Shown in pieces: positions 1-5,908 of a DNA stretch of 9,712 nt; position 1 is the first letter of the stretch, and the number at the start of each line of letters is the position of its first letter. Source of the DNA: Deltaproteobacteria bacterium (GTDB lineage Bacteria > Desulfobacterota > DSM-4660 > Desulfatiglandales > HGW-15); NCBI GenBank assembly GCA_019308985.1, contig JAFDHB010000163.1:1-9712 (forward strand), read 5' to 3'. The translations under genes were made by a program, and so were the position numbers. The notes under the pieces were generated by a model. It ran no database searches and was not told the DNA's origin. It worked only from the letters and a program-made list of their open reading frames with translations.

Positions 1-60
1 TTAGTGCATATGATTCTCAAAATTCTCATAACAAGGCGTCTTGAACGTTTTTCCTGAGTG

Positions 61-102
61 AAAGGAAGGGGCGCACTACACGAGAGTGCGCCCTTTCCTT
101 TT
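61..102 (+). terminator. Intrinsic (rho-independent) terminator of an upstream gene outside the window
   Basis: Bases 61-77 and 85-101 form a 17-bp stem, complete apart from one G-U pair (68 with 94). The loop is 78-84 and the stem runs into a short T-tract (99-102). The top of the stem is GC-rich (GCGCACT/AGTGCGC) and the base is A/T-rich, as expected for an intrinsic terminator. It lies before the Nif3 gene, so it probably ends a + strand gene left of the window. Bases 1-60 show no recognisable coding tail, and I see no convincing promoter in 103-194. Confidence 0.85.
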
Positions 103-194
103 GATGAACCTTGGCTCAGTCTTCCGAAAGGAATTTCAGCTTTGCTGTAAAGAGCTGATGGGTTTTCCGACGAAGGCGAATAGGGGGTCTTAAA

Positions 195-1004
195 TTGCCG
201 ACAGTCGAGGAGATCATCGGGGTTATTGAAGAAATCGCTCCCCCTGGTTGGGCGGAGGAATGGGACAATCCCGGCCTCCAGGTGGGCTCATTCAAGGCAG
301 AGGTGGAAAGAATACTCTTGTCCCTCGACCCCACCCGTGATTCTCTGAGCGATGCAGTCGAGAGAAACGCCCAGATGCTGTTCACCCATCATCCCCTGAT
401 CCTCAAGCCCCTTGCCAGAATTGAGCGAGACGTTTTCCCCGGAGATATTATTGAGACGGCCTTGCAGAACGGGATCACTATCTTCTCTGCCCATACGAAT
501 CTGGACGTGGCGGAAGGCGGCATAAACGATATCCTGGCCTCCCTTTTCGGGCTCGAGGACACTGAAGTATTAAAGCCCTTGGACCATGACGCAGGGAAAA
601 AGTCGGGGCTTGGCAGGGTGGGAAACCTGAGACGGGAGACGACCCTACGGGAGATGGTGGGGAAGGTAAAGGAGGTCCTGGGGACTGAAAAGGTGGAATC
701 CGTGGGTCACATGGAGTCGAGAATAGGGCGGGTGGCAGTTGTGGGAGGGGCTGGAGGAAGTATGATCCATGCCGCGTCTGAAAGGGAAGCGGACTTACTT
801 ATCACGGGGGACCTGAGTTACCATAACGGCCAGGAGGCACTGCGCAGGGGTCTCGCAGTGCTTGACGCGGGACACTTTTACACTGAAAAGGCACCTTTCA
901 GCAGATTCTCAACCTGCCTTGAAAAGGCCTTCAGGGACCGTGGCCTCGAAGTGAGTTTGGAAATCTGCAACAGGGAAAAAGACCCTGCCACGAGAGGTCT
1001 CTAG
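195..1004 (+). CDS. Nif3-like dinuclear metal center hexameric protein (NIF3/YbgI family)
   Basis: A 269-residue protein of the NIF3/YbgI family. These proteins form toroidal hexamers with two metal ions per active site; the cellular role is unsettled, and a metal-dependent hydrolase or GTP cyclohydrolase type 1 type 2 label is often transferred without proof. The family's metal ligands are visible: THHP (His65, His66), SAHTNLD (His100, Asp104), and near the C-terminus GHFYTEK (His227, Glu231). The opening WDNPGLQVG is also typical. The start is TTG at 195, with a G-rich Shine-Dalgarno-like AGGGGGT at 182-188, six bases upstream. Length fits the short form without the inserted PII-like domain. 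It lies just upstream of the zinc-ribbon protein gene (22 bases to the preferred ATG), so the two are probably co-transcribed. Confidence 0.92.
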   Translation: MPTVEEIIGVIEEIAPPGWAEEWDNPGLQVGSFKAEVERILLSLDPTRDSLSDAVERNAQMLFTHHPLILKPLARIERDVFPGDIIETALQNGITIFSAHTNLDVAEGGINDILASLFGLEDTEVLKPLDHDAGKKSGLGRVGNLRRETTLREMVGKVKEVLGTEKVESVGHMESRIGRVAVVGGAGGSMIHAASEREADLLITGDLSYHNGQEALRRGLAVLDAGHFYTEKAPFSRFSTCLEKAFRDRGLEVSLEICNREKDPATRGL

Positions 1005-1026
1005 TAGATCATTGTCGGAGAAAATA

Positions 1027-1761
1027 ATGTTAAAAGAAAAAATCAGTCTACTTGTTCAATTACAGCAATGCGACGATGAAATCAGGTCCATCCTCAACAG
1101 GAAGAAGGAGGGGCCATTGAAGATAAGAAAGCTGGAAGAAAAACTGAACGCCTTTCGGGAGAAAGTGCTGGAGGACGACAACAGCCTTCAGGCACTCAAG
1201 AAAGAACGATACAGCCTTGAGCAGGATGTCCAGGATTTTGAAAACAAAATAGCAAAAAGCAATATAAAATTGTCCAACATTAAGTCCAACAAGGAATACC
1301 AGGCCGCATTGAACGAAATTGAAGAACTTAAGAAAAGGAAATTCGAGACCGAAGATAAGGTCCTCCAGATAATGGAATCCATGGAAGAAGTGGAAAGGGT
1401 TTGCCGAATGAACGATGAAAGGCAGAAAGAGCTGGAGGCGGAATTCGAGAAAGAGAAGGTTGAAATCGAAAAAGAATTAATTAGATTGGATAAGGAGTTG
1501 GAAAAAGTTGAGGCCGAACGGGAGAAGCTATGTCGGGTGATAGACGAGGAGCTTTTCCATAAGTATAGCTTTCTGAAGGAGAGGAAAGGAGGCCAGGCCA
1601 TAAGTGCAGTGGTAGGCGGTATCTGCCAGGCCTGTCATATGAATATCCCCCCCCAGAGGTACAACGATCTGATCAAAGGCGGTTCTCTTCTGACGTGCCC
1701 TAATTGTAATCGTTTGATCTACTGGGGAGGGGAGATATCCATACAAAAGGCGAGCGTGTAG
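1027..1761 (+). CDS. Coiled-coil protein with C-terminal C4 zinc ribbon (DUF164 / zf-RING_7 type)
   Basis: A 244-residue protein in two parts. Residues 1 to about 185 are almost all charged and heptad-like (Glu/Lys/Leu-rich), predicting a long antiparallel coiled coil. The C-terminal 50 residues carry a zinc ribbon with CQAC and CPNC pairs about 20 residues apart (Cys200, 203, 224, 227). This is the architecture of the widespread DUF164 family, usually annotated as a C4-type zinc ribbon domain protein, possibly nucleic-acid binding; its exact function is not settled. I prefer ATG at 1027 because GGAG at 1017-1020 lies six bases upstream; the in-frame TTG at 1012 would add five residues and has a worse ribosome site. 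It follows the Nif3 gene, a pairing common in several phyla. The stop codon is only five bases before the RNase P RNA. Confidence 0.9.
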   Translation: MLKEKISLLVQLQQCDDEIRSILNRKKEGPLKIRKLEEKLNAFREKVLEDDNSLQALKKERYSLEQDVQDFENKIAKSNIKLSNIKSNKEYQAALNEIEELKKRKFETEDKVLQIMESMEEVERVCRMNDERQKELEAEFEKEKVEIEKELIRLDKELEKVEAEREKLCRVIDEELFHKYSFLKERKGGQAISAVVGGICQACHMNIPPQRYNDLIKGGSLLTCPNCNRLIYWGGEISIQKASV

Positions 1762-1766
1762 CACGG

Positions 1767-2173
1767 GTGTGTTAGAGTAGGACAAATGGCCGCTGCTTTG
1801 CCTTTTGGCAAAGGGGAGGAAAGTCCGGGCTCCATAGGACAGGGTGCTGGGTAACGCCCAGTCCTGGCGACAGGCAGGAAAGTGCCACAGAAAAGACACC
1901 GCCAGGGTGAACATCCTGGATGTTCACCCTGGTAAGGGTGAAAAGGTGAGGTAAGAGCTCACCAGTCCCATCGGTGACGATGGGAGCTAGGCAAACCCCA
2001 CCCGGAGCAAGACCAAATAGGGGGACGCTTGAGGGTGGTCCGCCCGAGTTCCCGGGTAGGTCGCTTGATCTCGATGGTAACATTGAGACTAGATGAATGG
2101 CCATTGCCTCCCTGGAGCCTGCAATGCGGGCCCGGGAGGAACAGAACCCGGCTTACGGACTGCTCTAACATAC
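1767..2173 (+). ncRNA. rnpB: RNase P RNA, bacterial type A
   Basis: The catalytic RNA of ribonuclease P, which removes 5' leaders from precursor tRNAs. The universally conserved blocks are present: GAGGAAAGTCCGGGCTCC at 1816-1833 (5' side of the core, P4 strand) and ACAGAACCCGGCTTACGG at 2141-2158 (3' side of P4). AGTGCCACAGAAA starts at 1881 and GGTAAGAGCTCACC lies around 1950-1963. The ends pair to make P1: 1767-1777 with 2163-2173, including the perfect TGTTAGAG/CTCTAACA. A 13-bp hairpin (1902-1914 with 1920-1932) sits where P12 belongs. The mature ends are estimated from P1. No strong promoter is visible in the five bases after the upstream stop codon, so transcription starts inside that gene or further upstream and is followed by processing. 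I see no clear terminator hairpin directly after it. Confidence 0.96.
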
Positions 2174-2257
2174 CCATCTATTTTATCCTGAAAAACCTGG
2201 TCCTTCCCCGCATAGCGGCATCTTCGATGGGCCGGGATCTTTACAATATACGGCAGC

Positions 2258-2265
2258 AGGAGGAG
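2258..2265 (+). promoter_or_regulatory. Strong Shine-Dalgarno sequence before the Rossmann/cysteine protein
   Basis: AGGAGGAG is close to a perfect anti-16S complement. Nearby starts are GTG at 2267 (too close, and in another frame) and, in the frame of the downstream protein, only the non-canonical ATC at 2274. It argues that translation begins here, well upstream of the first canonical in-frame start at 2409. Confidence 0.6.
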
Positions 2266-2273
2266 CGTGACCT

Positions 2274-2972
2274 ATCAGCCGGGATTATACTTTCCTTCAC
2301 GGTCAAAAACCAGTTCCCAAAAAGGCTGTTTTCATCATTGGGACCGGGCATTTTGGGAAGAGGGCGATCGACGTATTCTCTAAAGCATCGGGCCCACCCC
2401 TGTTCCTGGTGGACATCAATGAAAGTCGCCTGGAGGAGTTCGAAGGAAAGGCGGTCATAAGAATAAGAGGTGATGCCGTTGACTTCCTCACAGAGAACTT
2501 TCACTTGCTCGCCCCCTCGACTATTATCGTCCCTGCCCTTCCCATACACCTTGCTTTTGAGTGGGTAAAGGCCAATATTGCAGGGACCTATTCCACAAGC
2601 AGGATCGAAGTACCAGAAGAGATCAAGGGGTGCCTACCCCATGCGTGGCAGGGAAAGAAAAAGTCCTTGCTTGTCAGCTACGCGGACTTTCTTTGTCCCG
2701 AGGATTGCCTTGAACCCGAGGACCATTGCACAGTGACGGGTGAGCAAAGGGGCAAGCCCCTCTTTGAACTTCTGGACGACTTGGAGATTCCAGGATACCA
2801 GGTCCACATTGTCAAGAGCCGACAGATGGGCCCCGGGGTTGGAGGTTACAGGGCAACGGAATTGAAAAGGCTCAAAGACAGCATCCTCTCAAAGGGAACC
2901 GGGAAGTGGATTATCGGCACTGCATGTAGGTGCCACGGGGTCCTTTCCGCCATGGAGTTGGAGCCCCGGTAA
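2274..2972 (+). CDS. Unnamed Rossmann-fold, cysteine-rich protein (5' end uncertain)
   Basis: I do not recognise a named function. The first ATG/GTG/TTG in frame is GTG 2409, giving 187 residues, but coding sequence clearly extends upstream. Codons 2322-2408 encode KKAVFIIGTGHFGKRAIDVF, then a strand ending in an acidic LVDIN: a classic dinucleotide-binding beta-alpha-beta with glycine loop at 2340-2357 (GTGHFG). Starting at 2409 would remove it. The frame is open back to a TGA at 2268-2270 yet holds no ATG/GTG/TTG, so I place the start provisionally at ATC 2274, nine to ten bases after the AGGAGG core (232 residues). A frameshift near the A-run 2319-2323 is the main alternative. The C-terminal half has many cysteines, numbered from 2409: CPEDC (Cys96, Cys100), Cys107, and CRCH (Cys173, Cys175, His176), suggesting a metal or Fe-S site. 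A TrkA-N-like or siroheme-type NAD-binding relative is possible. Confidence 0.65.
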   Translation: MSRDYTFLHGQKPVPKKAVFIIGTGHFGKRAIDVFSKASGPPLFLVDINESRLEEFEGKAVIRIRGDAVDFLTENFHLLAPSTIIVPALPIHLAFEWVKANIAGTYSTSRIEVPEEIKGCLPHAWQGKKKSLLVSYADFLCPEDCLEPEDHCTVTGEQRGKPLFELLDDLEIPGYQVHIVKSRQMGPGVGGYRATELKRLKDSILSKGTGKWIIGTACRCHGVLSAMELEPR

Positions 2973-2992
2973 CGGTCGTGCCCAAAAATGAC

Positions 2993-3021
2993 TTGGAACC
3001 GCGCCCCGTTCATAGTATACT
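2993..3021 (+). promoter_or_regulatory. Candidate sigma-70 promoter for the inverted-repeat element and yggT-yggU
   Basis: TTGGAA at 2993-2998 and TATACT at 3016-3021 are separated by 17 bases, a good match to -35/-10 consensus with ideal spacing. It begins 20 bases after the stop of the upstream gene, in noncoding sequence. Transcription would start near 3028, so the transcript would carry the large inverted repeat (3076-3290) as a leader before yggT. This is a sequence match only. Confidence 0.45.
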
Positions 3022-3075
3022 TACGCGTTGACAGGCTGTTGTCCCGAGCCCGACCGCCCGCGATCACTGGGATCA

Positions 3076-3290
3076 GCGGCGCCAGGAGGTCTTTTCTCAA
3101 GGCTCAATCAGATTTCTCCCAAGCGTCGTCAGGGGGAACACCTCATCGAAGGCCTTAGGAGCCCCAAGAGACCATCTTCACCGAAGGCGACTACTCTTGT
3201 GCCTATTGAGAGATACATATGAGGACAATGGGGGCGTCCAAACAGATCAGAACGAATATTGAGCCTTGAGAAAAGACCTCCTGACGCCGC
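3076..3290. repeat. 215-base element with 33-base terminal inverted repeats (MITE-like or structured RNA)
   Basis: Bases 3076-3108 are the reverse complement of 3258-3290 at 32 of 33 positions; the only mismatch is C3082 against A3284. Between the arms, shorter nested pairings continue the rod: 3141-3146 with 3219-3224, 3156-3159 with 3202-3205, 3165-3170 with 3194-3199, and 3176-3179 with 3183-3186. The element takes up half of the 435-base gap between 2972 and 3408, which has no convincing gene; the short open frames across it look like chance. The architecture fits a non-autonomous miniature inverted-repeat element, or a transcribed leader RNA. No target-site duplication is evident at the ends and no T-tract follows the right arm, so it is not an ordinary terminator. 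The rest of the gap (3291-3407) shows nothing I can name. Confidence 0.8.
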
Positions 3291-3407
3291 AACACCAAAT
3301 ATCATGATGCTCTATCTTTTCGGCGCCCTAGACGAAGGCAACCGTAAGTTTCGGGCAACAGCGCGCTTAGAAACAAATCCCCTGCTTTGAGGAGAGCCAG
3401 TGAGACC

Positions 3408-3707
3408 ATGTTTATTCTTTCCAACTTTCTTCTAGCTATTGCCAAGATCCTTAATATCGCCCTGTCACTGTACATGTGGATAATCATTGCCAGGGCTGTT
3501 ATCTCTTGGGTCAATCCAGACCCCTTTAATCCTATCGTGAGGTTCCTGAACAACATAACGGAGCCTGTCCTTTACCCTGTGAGACGCAGGATACCCATCT
3601 TCTTGGGCGGGATGGATTTCTCCCCTATCCTGGTCATTCTTGTAATTATTTTTCTCCAGACCTTTCTCGTTCAAAGCTTGTACCAGTTGGCGTCCCACAT
3701 AAGGTGA
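3408..3707 (+). CDS. yggT: YggT family inner-membrane protein
   Basis: A 99-residue membrane protein of the YggT family. A hydrophobic N-terminal helix (residues about 2-34, ending ARAVISWV) is followed by the family signature NPDPFNPIVRFLNNITEP, a short basic loop (PVRRRIP), then DFSPILVILVI and a second hydrophobic helix. The family has been linked to osmotic or K+ homeostasis in E. coli and to cell-division or photosystem organisation in plastids; its biochemistry is not firmly known. ATG 3408 gives the standard N-terminus; an in-frame TTG at 3387 would add seven polar residues unlike the family. GGAG at 3391-3394 is 13 bases upstream, a rather long spacing. The stop overlaps the start of the next gene (GTGA, 3704-3707), so the two are translationally coupled. 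Confidence 0.92.
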   Translation: MFILSNFLLAIAKILNIALSLYMWIIIARAVISWVNPDPFNPIVRFLNNITEPVLYPVRRRIPIFLGGMDFSPILVILVIIFLQTFLVQSLYQLASHIR

Positions 3708-3988
3708 AGCACTTGCAAGCAGATATCAAGATCAAAGTCTTGCCTAGGGCCTCCAAGAGTCAAATCCTGGGAATGGAAGAGGGCGTCCTAAAGGTGAAAG
3801 TAACCAGTCCTCCCGTAGAAGGCAGGGCGAATAAAGACCTGATTGAACTTCTCTCCAAGGAACTCCGCATCCCCAAAAAGCATATCGAAATTCTTTCCGG
3901 CAAAGGCTCCCGCTTCAAGCGCGTAAGATTCCGCGCATTGTCCCGGGAGGATATCCGATCCAGACTCAACCGGCAGTCTAGTCTTTAA
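3704..3988 (+). CDS. yggU: YggU / DUF167 family protein
   Basis: A 94-residue small protein of the DUF167 (YggU) family, whose structures show a compact alpha/beta fold and whose function is unknown. Family hallmarks are visible: an N-terminal strand (IKIKVLPRASKSQILG), the central VKVTSPPVEGRANKDLIELL, then LRIPKKHIEILSGKGSRFKRVR. The start is GTG 3704, overlapping the yggT stop by four bases, with an AGG just upstream inside yggT. The yggT-yggU pairing is a very common gene order in Proteobacteria. The gene ends 17 bases before the end of the convergent msbA gene, and no clear terminator separates them. Confidence 0.93.
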   Translation: MKHLQADIKIKVLPRASKSQILGMEEGVLKVKVTSPPVEGRANKDLIELLSKELRIPKKHIEILSGKGSRFKRVRFRALSREDIRSRLNRQSSL

Positions 3989-4005
3989 CCAAGAGGTGGC
4001 TCCGG

Positions 4006-5826
4006 CTAGGCCCTGAATTGTAGATCGTGCAATTGTCGAAAACGGCCGTTTAGGTTCATCAATTCTTGATGACTCCCCGATTCAATGATTTCTCCTCCCT
4101 CCAGCACGCAAACCCGGTTTGCCTTCCGAATGGTGCTCAACCTGTGCGCCACCACCAGGATCGTACGGCCGCCCCGCAGCCTCTCTATTGCCTCCTGCAC
4201 CAGTTTCTCGCTCTCTGCATCCAGGGCCGACGCAGCCTCGTCCAGTATCAGTATCGACGGGTCGGCCAGAATCGCCCTTGCTATGGCAATCCGCTGACGC
4301 TGACCTCCTGAAAGCCTCGTGCCCCGGTCCCCGACCACCGATTGATACCCATCCGGCAGAGACAGGATAAAGTCATGGGCGTGAGCTGCCTTTGCCGCCT
4401 CAATGATTTCCTCCATGTCCTTGTGGGGGCAGCCATAACAGATATTGTTTGCTATGGTGTCATGAAACAGCAAGACCTCCTGACTCACCATGCTGATTTG
4501 TCTGCGGAGGGACTCCAACGTCACATCCCTTATGTCTGTTCCGTCGATGGTTATGCTGCCCTTTGTAACATCGTAGAACCTTGGAATAAGATCAAGGAGG
4601 GTGCTCTTGCCTGCGCCCGTGGAACCCACGAAGGCCATCATCTCCCCGGCTTCGATCCTCAGGTTAATCCCTTTGAGCACGGGCACACCGGGCTCGTAGG
4701 AAAAATATACGTCGTTGAATTCTATGGACTCCTGATGTCTCGGGAGTTCAACGGCCCCCGGGCGGTTCCTGATGGCAGGGACCGTCTTCATTATGCTGAA
4801 CACCCTTTCCGTGGCCCCCTGAAGGGTACGAAGCTCGTTATTGATCCTGGCAAGACTCTTGACCGGTGAATAGACCCTGGAAAAGGCATATATCATGGAA
4901 ACAAGCTCCCCGAGCGTATGATTGAAGTAGATCTTGCCCACTATCAAAACCGTAGGCAAAATCAGGAACACGGTTGAATCCATCATGGGCCCTAGCCCAA
5001 GGAACCACCTGTTCCATCTCATCACCTTCTTGTACAGTTCATCTACAAGGAGCCTGAATCTTCTTGATTCCTCTTCGTTTCGGCAAAACCCCTGGACAAC
5101 CTTGAGGCACAACAGTGTTTCCTGGTAGGCGGAAGTCACCCTTGACACCGCATCCTGAACCCTGGCCGAATGCTTCTTGACCTTTCTGCCGAACAGCCGT
5201 ATGAGCCCCACAATGACGGGGACCGTAACAAAGATCAGGACCGTCAGTCTGTAATTCATCACGAAAAGGTATAAGAGGAAGACCAATGCGGTCAGCGGAT
5301 GCTGAACCAGGCCTATAAGAATATTGGCTATGAGGCCCTGCATTACGGTCAGATCCGCAGTTGCCCTTGAAATAAGCTCCCCTGCCTTTTTCTTATGGTA
5401 GAACCCCAGGGGCAGGGAGATAAACTTCTCAAAAAGCTCTATTCTCACTGACCTTATTGCGCTGTTAGAAAAGGCGGCTGCGGCCAGTTCACTGAAATAG
5501 AGGGCCACGGACTTGAAGAGCACTGACAGGAAAGCGATAAACGTCAGTATGACCAGGAGCCGATTTGGTGAAATACTCTCGATCAGGATCTTCTCGGTGC
5601 GTTGCCAGGTAAGGCCCCCATCCCACCCTATGGCGACCCATGGGACTTTCCAACTGGCAGGTTCCACACCCCTTTTCATGCCTTCATCTATGAATGGCTG
5701 AATGAGGTAGGCTGGGACTATCACAAAAATGGATGCTATGAAGGTAAGAACGAGGGCAGAAATAACCAGGCCCCGGTGGGCCCTCACGTAAGACGCAATC
5801 TCTTTGCCAAGGATTCGATCTAACAT
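4006..5826 (-). CDS. msbA: MsbA-like lipid A / lipid-flipping ABC exporter (fused permease and ATPase)
   Basis: A 606-residue half-transporter of type IV ABC exporter form, slightly longer than E. coli MsbA (582). Residues about 20-325 are the six-helix membrane domain, with an enlarged periplasmic loop between helices 1 and 2 (about 52-88, tryptophan-rich). The ATPase domain follows: A-loop Tyr377, Walker A GSTGAGKST at 401-409, Q-loop Gln449, signature LSGGQ at 505-509, Walker B ILILDE at 525-530, and switch His561. MsbA homodimers flip lipid A-core across the inner membrane; relatives flip other lipid-linked glycans or drugs. Its place downstream of envelope glycan genes fits a lipid or glycolipid substrate. 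The ATG at 5826 has no good Shine-Dalgarno sequence. Family confidence is high; the exact substrate is inferred. Confidence 0.9.
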   Translation of the reverse strand: MLDRILGKEIASYVRAHRGLVISALVLTFIASIFVIVPAYLIQPFIDEGMKRGVEPASWKVPWVAIGWDGGLTWQRTEKILIESISPNRLLVILTFIAFLSVLFKSVALYFSELAAAAFSNSAIRSVRIELFEKFISLPLGFYHKKKAGELISRATADLTVMQGLIANILIGLVQHPLTALVFLLYLFVMNYRLTVLIFVTVPVIVGLIRLFGRKVKKHSARVQDAVSRVTSAYQETLLCLKVVQGFCRNEEESRRFRLLVDELYKKVMRWNRWFLGLGPMMDSTVFLILPTVLIVGKIYFNHTLGELVSMIYAFSRVYSPVKSLARINNELRTLQGATERVFSIMKTVPAIRNRPGAVELPRHQESIEFNDVYFSYEPGVPVLKGINLRIEAGEMMAFVGSTGAGKSTLLDLIPRFYDVTKGSITIDGTDIRDVTLESLRRQISMVSQEVLLFHDTIANNICYGCPHKDMEEIIEAAKAAHAHDFILSLPDGYQSVVGDRGTRLSGGQRQRIAIARAILADPSILILDEAASALDAESEKLVQEAIERLRGGRTILVVAHRLSTIRKANRVCVLEGGEIIESGSHQELMNLNGRFRQLHDLQFRA

Positions 5827-5840
5827 AGTTTTCGCAAATA

Positions 5841-5866
5841 CAGCCCGGAGTCATCTCTCCGAGCTG
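5841..5866 (-). terminator. Stem-loop between the acyl-CoA dehydrogenase and msbA (possible weak terminator or leader hairpin)
   Basis: Bases 5841-5850 and 5857-5866 form a 10-bp stem with one G-U pair and a six-base loop. On the - strand it is followed by TATTTGCG, a poor U-tract, and preceded by GAAAAC; on the + strand TTTT follows directly. It lies 14 bases before the msbA ATG, so it may attenuate read-through from the dehydrogenase gene or affect msbA translation. Confidence 0.4.
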
Positions 5867-5908
5867 TTTTCAACCTCCTATCCGTGTCCCTATTTCGGTA
5901 CCCTGATT

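Noticed and set aside
1188..1601. 137-residue - strand frame opposite the zinc-ribbon protein
   Set aside because: A Ser/Phe-rich shadow of the Glu/Lys coiled-coil codons on the other strand.
2029..2460. 143-residue + strand open frame starting inside rnpB
   Set aside because: Its first part overlaps the RNase P RNA and its composition (Arg/Ser/Pro-rich) looks random. Only the short piece after ATG 2227 is kept as a possible 5' end for the Rossmann gene.
3028..3033. TTGACA as a -35 box
   Set aside because: A perfect hexamer, but no -10-like sequence lies 16-18 bases downstream (GC-rich there).
3028..3222. 64-residue + strand frame across the left arm of the inverted repeat
   Set aside because: No ribosome site, low-complexity charged/proline sequence, and it runs through the inverted-repeat arm; better explained by the element.
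3076..3290. 6S RNA (ssrS)
   Set aside because: A long closing stem, an open centre and an end hairpin resemble 6S RNA, but the stem is far more perfect than usual, I recognise none of the conserved bubble sequences, and the neighbours are not zapA or ygfA.
3076..3290. Intrinsic terminator between the two + strand units
   Set aside because: The loop is about 150 bases and no T-tract follows the right arm.
5800..5854. Short leader peptide from the out-of-frame ATG at 5854 before msbA
   Set aside because: The short frame overlaps the msbA start and a GGAG-like site is nearby, but nothing about its sequence suggests attenuation, and it could be chance.
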